A stretch of 7,822 nt of DNA from Methylobacter sp. GTDB taxonomy: Bacteria > Pseudomonadota > Gammaproteobacteria > Methylococcales > Methylomonadaceae. Both the position numbers and the translations under genes were made by a program. Shown in pieces: positions 6,525-7,822 of this stretch; positions within the stretch are counted from its first letter, which is position 1; the number at the start of each line of letters is the position of its first letter. Below the pieces are notes generated by a model, which was not told the DNA's origin, did no database searches, and worked only from the letters and a program-made list of their open reading frames with translations. The stretch spans positions 1 to 7,822 of the forward strand of contig PMJA01000207.1 in NCBI GenBank assembly GCA_003158415.1, read 5' to 3'.

Positions 6525-7822
6525 ATGGCAGATTTCATCCCCGGCCAACGCTGGATTAGTAATACCGAGTCAGAACTTGGTTTAGGACTTATTCTCGAAG
6601 TAAGCTTCAAACGCGTCACCGTGCTGTTTTTAGCCAGTGACGAACAGCGCATTTATGCCAGCGACAATGCACCCTTGACGCGCGTCAGCTTTGCGGTAGG
6701 CGATGTCATTGAGTCGATAGACGAAGAAAAACTGACTGTCACGCGTTTGATCGAAAAAGACGGCTTGATTACCTACTTAGGGAAAAATAAAGCCGGGCAA
6801 GACATTCAGCTGGAAGAGATTGAACTTAACCATCATATTCAGTTTAACAAGCCGCAGGATCGGCTGTTTACCGGCCAGCTCGACCCCAGTTCCTGGTTTT
6901 TGCTGCGTTATCAAACCTGGCTCCGACTGCAACAGCACCAACAGTCGCCGGTTAAGGGCCTGCTGGGCGGTCGGGCGTCATTAATTCCGCATCAGCTATA
7001 CATCGCCCACGAATCGGCCAACCGGTCGGCGCCGCGTATCATGTTGGCGGACGAAGTCGGCTTGGGCAAAACCATAGAAGCCGGCCTGATTTTGCATCAC
7101 AGGCTGATCAACGGCTTGACGCGTCGGGTCTTGATTATCGTGCCGGAGAGCTTGCTGCATCAGTGGCTGGTGGAAATGCTCAGGCGTTTTAACCTGCGTT
7201 TCAGTGTGTTTGACGAGGCGCGCTGCCTTGAAGAGCTTAATGACGATGGCTTGCATGACGATGAGCGCTCGGAAGACGATAATAACCCATTTTTAACCGA
7301 GCAATTGATACTTTGTAGCCAGCAGTTTTTTTCCAATTATCCGCGCCGCCAGCAACAAGCTTTGCAGGCCGGTTGGGATATGGTTATCGTCGATGAAGCC
7401 CACCACCTGGAGTGGAGCGAGCAGGCCGCCAGCCCCGAATACCGATTTGTCGAGCAACTCGGCTTGCAAACGCCCAGTCTTATTTTACTGACCGCCACGC
7501 CGGAACAATTAGGCAAGGAAAGCCATTTTGCGCGCTTACGATTACTCGATCCTGATCGATTTTACAGCTTTGCCGCCTTCGTCGAAGAGGAGCGATTGTT
7601 TGAGCCGGTCGCTGATGCCGCTAAATTGTTGCTGGCCGGGCAAACCCTGGATGAACAGGGTAAGCAAAACCTGACCCGGCTGCTTAAAGACGACAATGTC
7701 GATAATCTGCTGAAAAATCTTGACGAACCGTTAAAGTCGACGGCTGCGCGGGATGCGTTGATTAAGATATTACTCGACCATCACGGCACGGGGCGGATTT
7801 TGTTTCGAAATTCCCGGCAAAC
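6525..7822 (+). CDS. rapA: RNA polymerase-associated protein RapA (ATP-dependent, Swi2/Snf2 family; partial)
   Basis: RapA (HepA) binds RNA polymerase and uses ATP hydrolysis to recycle it from stalled post-termination complexes. The first 432 codons are present before the window ends, under half of a protein near 950 residues. The N-terminal Tudor-like region opens with FIPGQRWISNTESELGLG, aligning closely with the E. coli start. Helicase motifs follow: SLIPHQL (Q-like region), Walker A ADEVGLGKTIEAG with Lys182, motif Ia VPESLLHQWLVEMLRRFNLRF, the DEAH box VDEAHHL (Asp290-His293), motif III LLTATPEQLG, and GRILFRNSR at the end. An acidic stretch at residues 236-252 seems longer than in E. 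coli RapA. The ATG aligns with the E. coli start; an in-frame GTG six codons upstream (6507) is open but unnecessary. No strong Shine-Dalgarno precedes the ATG. The gene is divergent from ppdK. Confidence 0.97.
   Translation, partial: MADFIPGQRWISNTESELGLGLILEVSFKRVTVLFLASDEQRIYASDNAPLTRVSFAVGDVIESIDEEKLTVTRLIEKDGLITYLGKNKAGQDIQLEEIELNHHIQFNKPQDRLFTGQLDPSSWFLLRYQTWLRLQQHQQSPVKGLLGGRASLIPHQLYIAHESANRSAPRIMLADEVGLGKTIEAGLILHHRLINGLTRRVLIIVPESLLHQWLVEMLRRFNLRFSVFDEARCLEELNDDGLHDDERSEDDNNPFLTEQLILCSQQFFSNYPRRQQQALQAGWDMVIVDEAHHLEWSEQAASPEYRFVEQLGLQTPSLILLTATPEQLGKESHFARLRLLDPDRFYSFAAFVEEERLFEPVADAAKLLLAGQTLDEQGKQNLTRLLKDDNVDNLLKNLDEPLKSTAARDALIKILLDHHGTGRILFRNSRQ

Noticed and set aside
6996..7256. 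Minus-strand open frame of 86 codons within rapA
   Set aside because: It is antisense to the RapA Walker A and motif Ia region and resembles no known protein.

Overview
The window reads as ordinary chromosomal DNA of a gammaproteobacterium. The best lineage evidence is a clear RapA (HepA) homologue, a family found mainly in Gammaproteobacteria. The pairing of RapA with a pyruvate phosphate dikinase and moderate base composition would fit a Methylococcales-type methanotroph, but that lineage call is inference from memory and was not tested by any search. No mobile element, CRISPR array, tRNA or rRNA was found, and nothing amounts to a clearly undescribed system.

Layout. Positions 1 to 3102 hold a compact minus-strand operon, read right to left: a TetR-family repressor, a periplasmic membrane fusion lipoprotein, and an RND efflux permease cut off by the left window edge. 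The repressor and fusion protein genes are 2 nt apart (or 32 nt with the preferred fusion protein start), and the fusion protein and permease genes overlap by 4 nt (ATGA). Just upstream of the repressor start sit two perfect TTAAC-N3-GTTAA palindromes, a good candidate for the operator through which the repressor controls its own operon.

Positions 3103 to 3619 hold a small plus-strand gene for a two-helix DUF2905 membrane protein. It is flanked by two intergenic repeats with a related 8-nt CACAGANN periodicity; the right-hand one is a long hairpin lying between this gene and the convergent ppdK.

Positions 3620 to 6367 hold a complete minus-strand ppdK (915 aa), which interconverts pyruvate and phosphoenolpyruvate. 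It is divergent from rapA (plus strand from 6525, cut by the right edge), the Swi2/Snf2-type ATPase that recycles RNA polymerase. The 157-nt gap between them contains a consensus TATAAT hexamer in each direction.

Functionally the window has three unrelated units: a locally regulated drug/solvent efflux system, a central-carbon enzyme, and a transcription-recycling factor. No outer-membrane TolC-type gene and no PPDK regulatory protein is seen. No gene-free stretch exceeds 300 nt; the longest is 178 nt (3103 to 3280).
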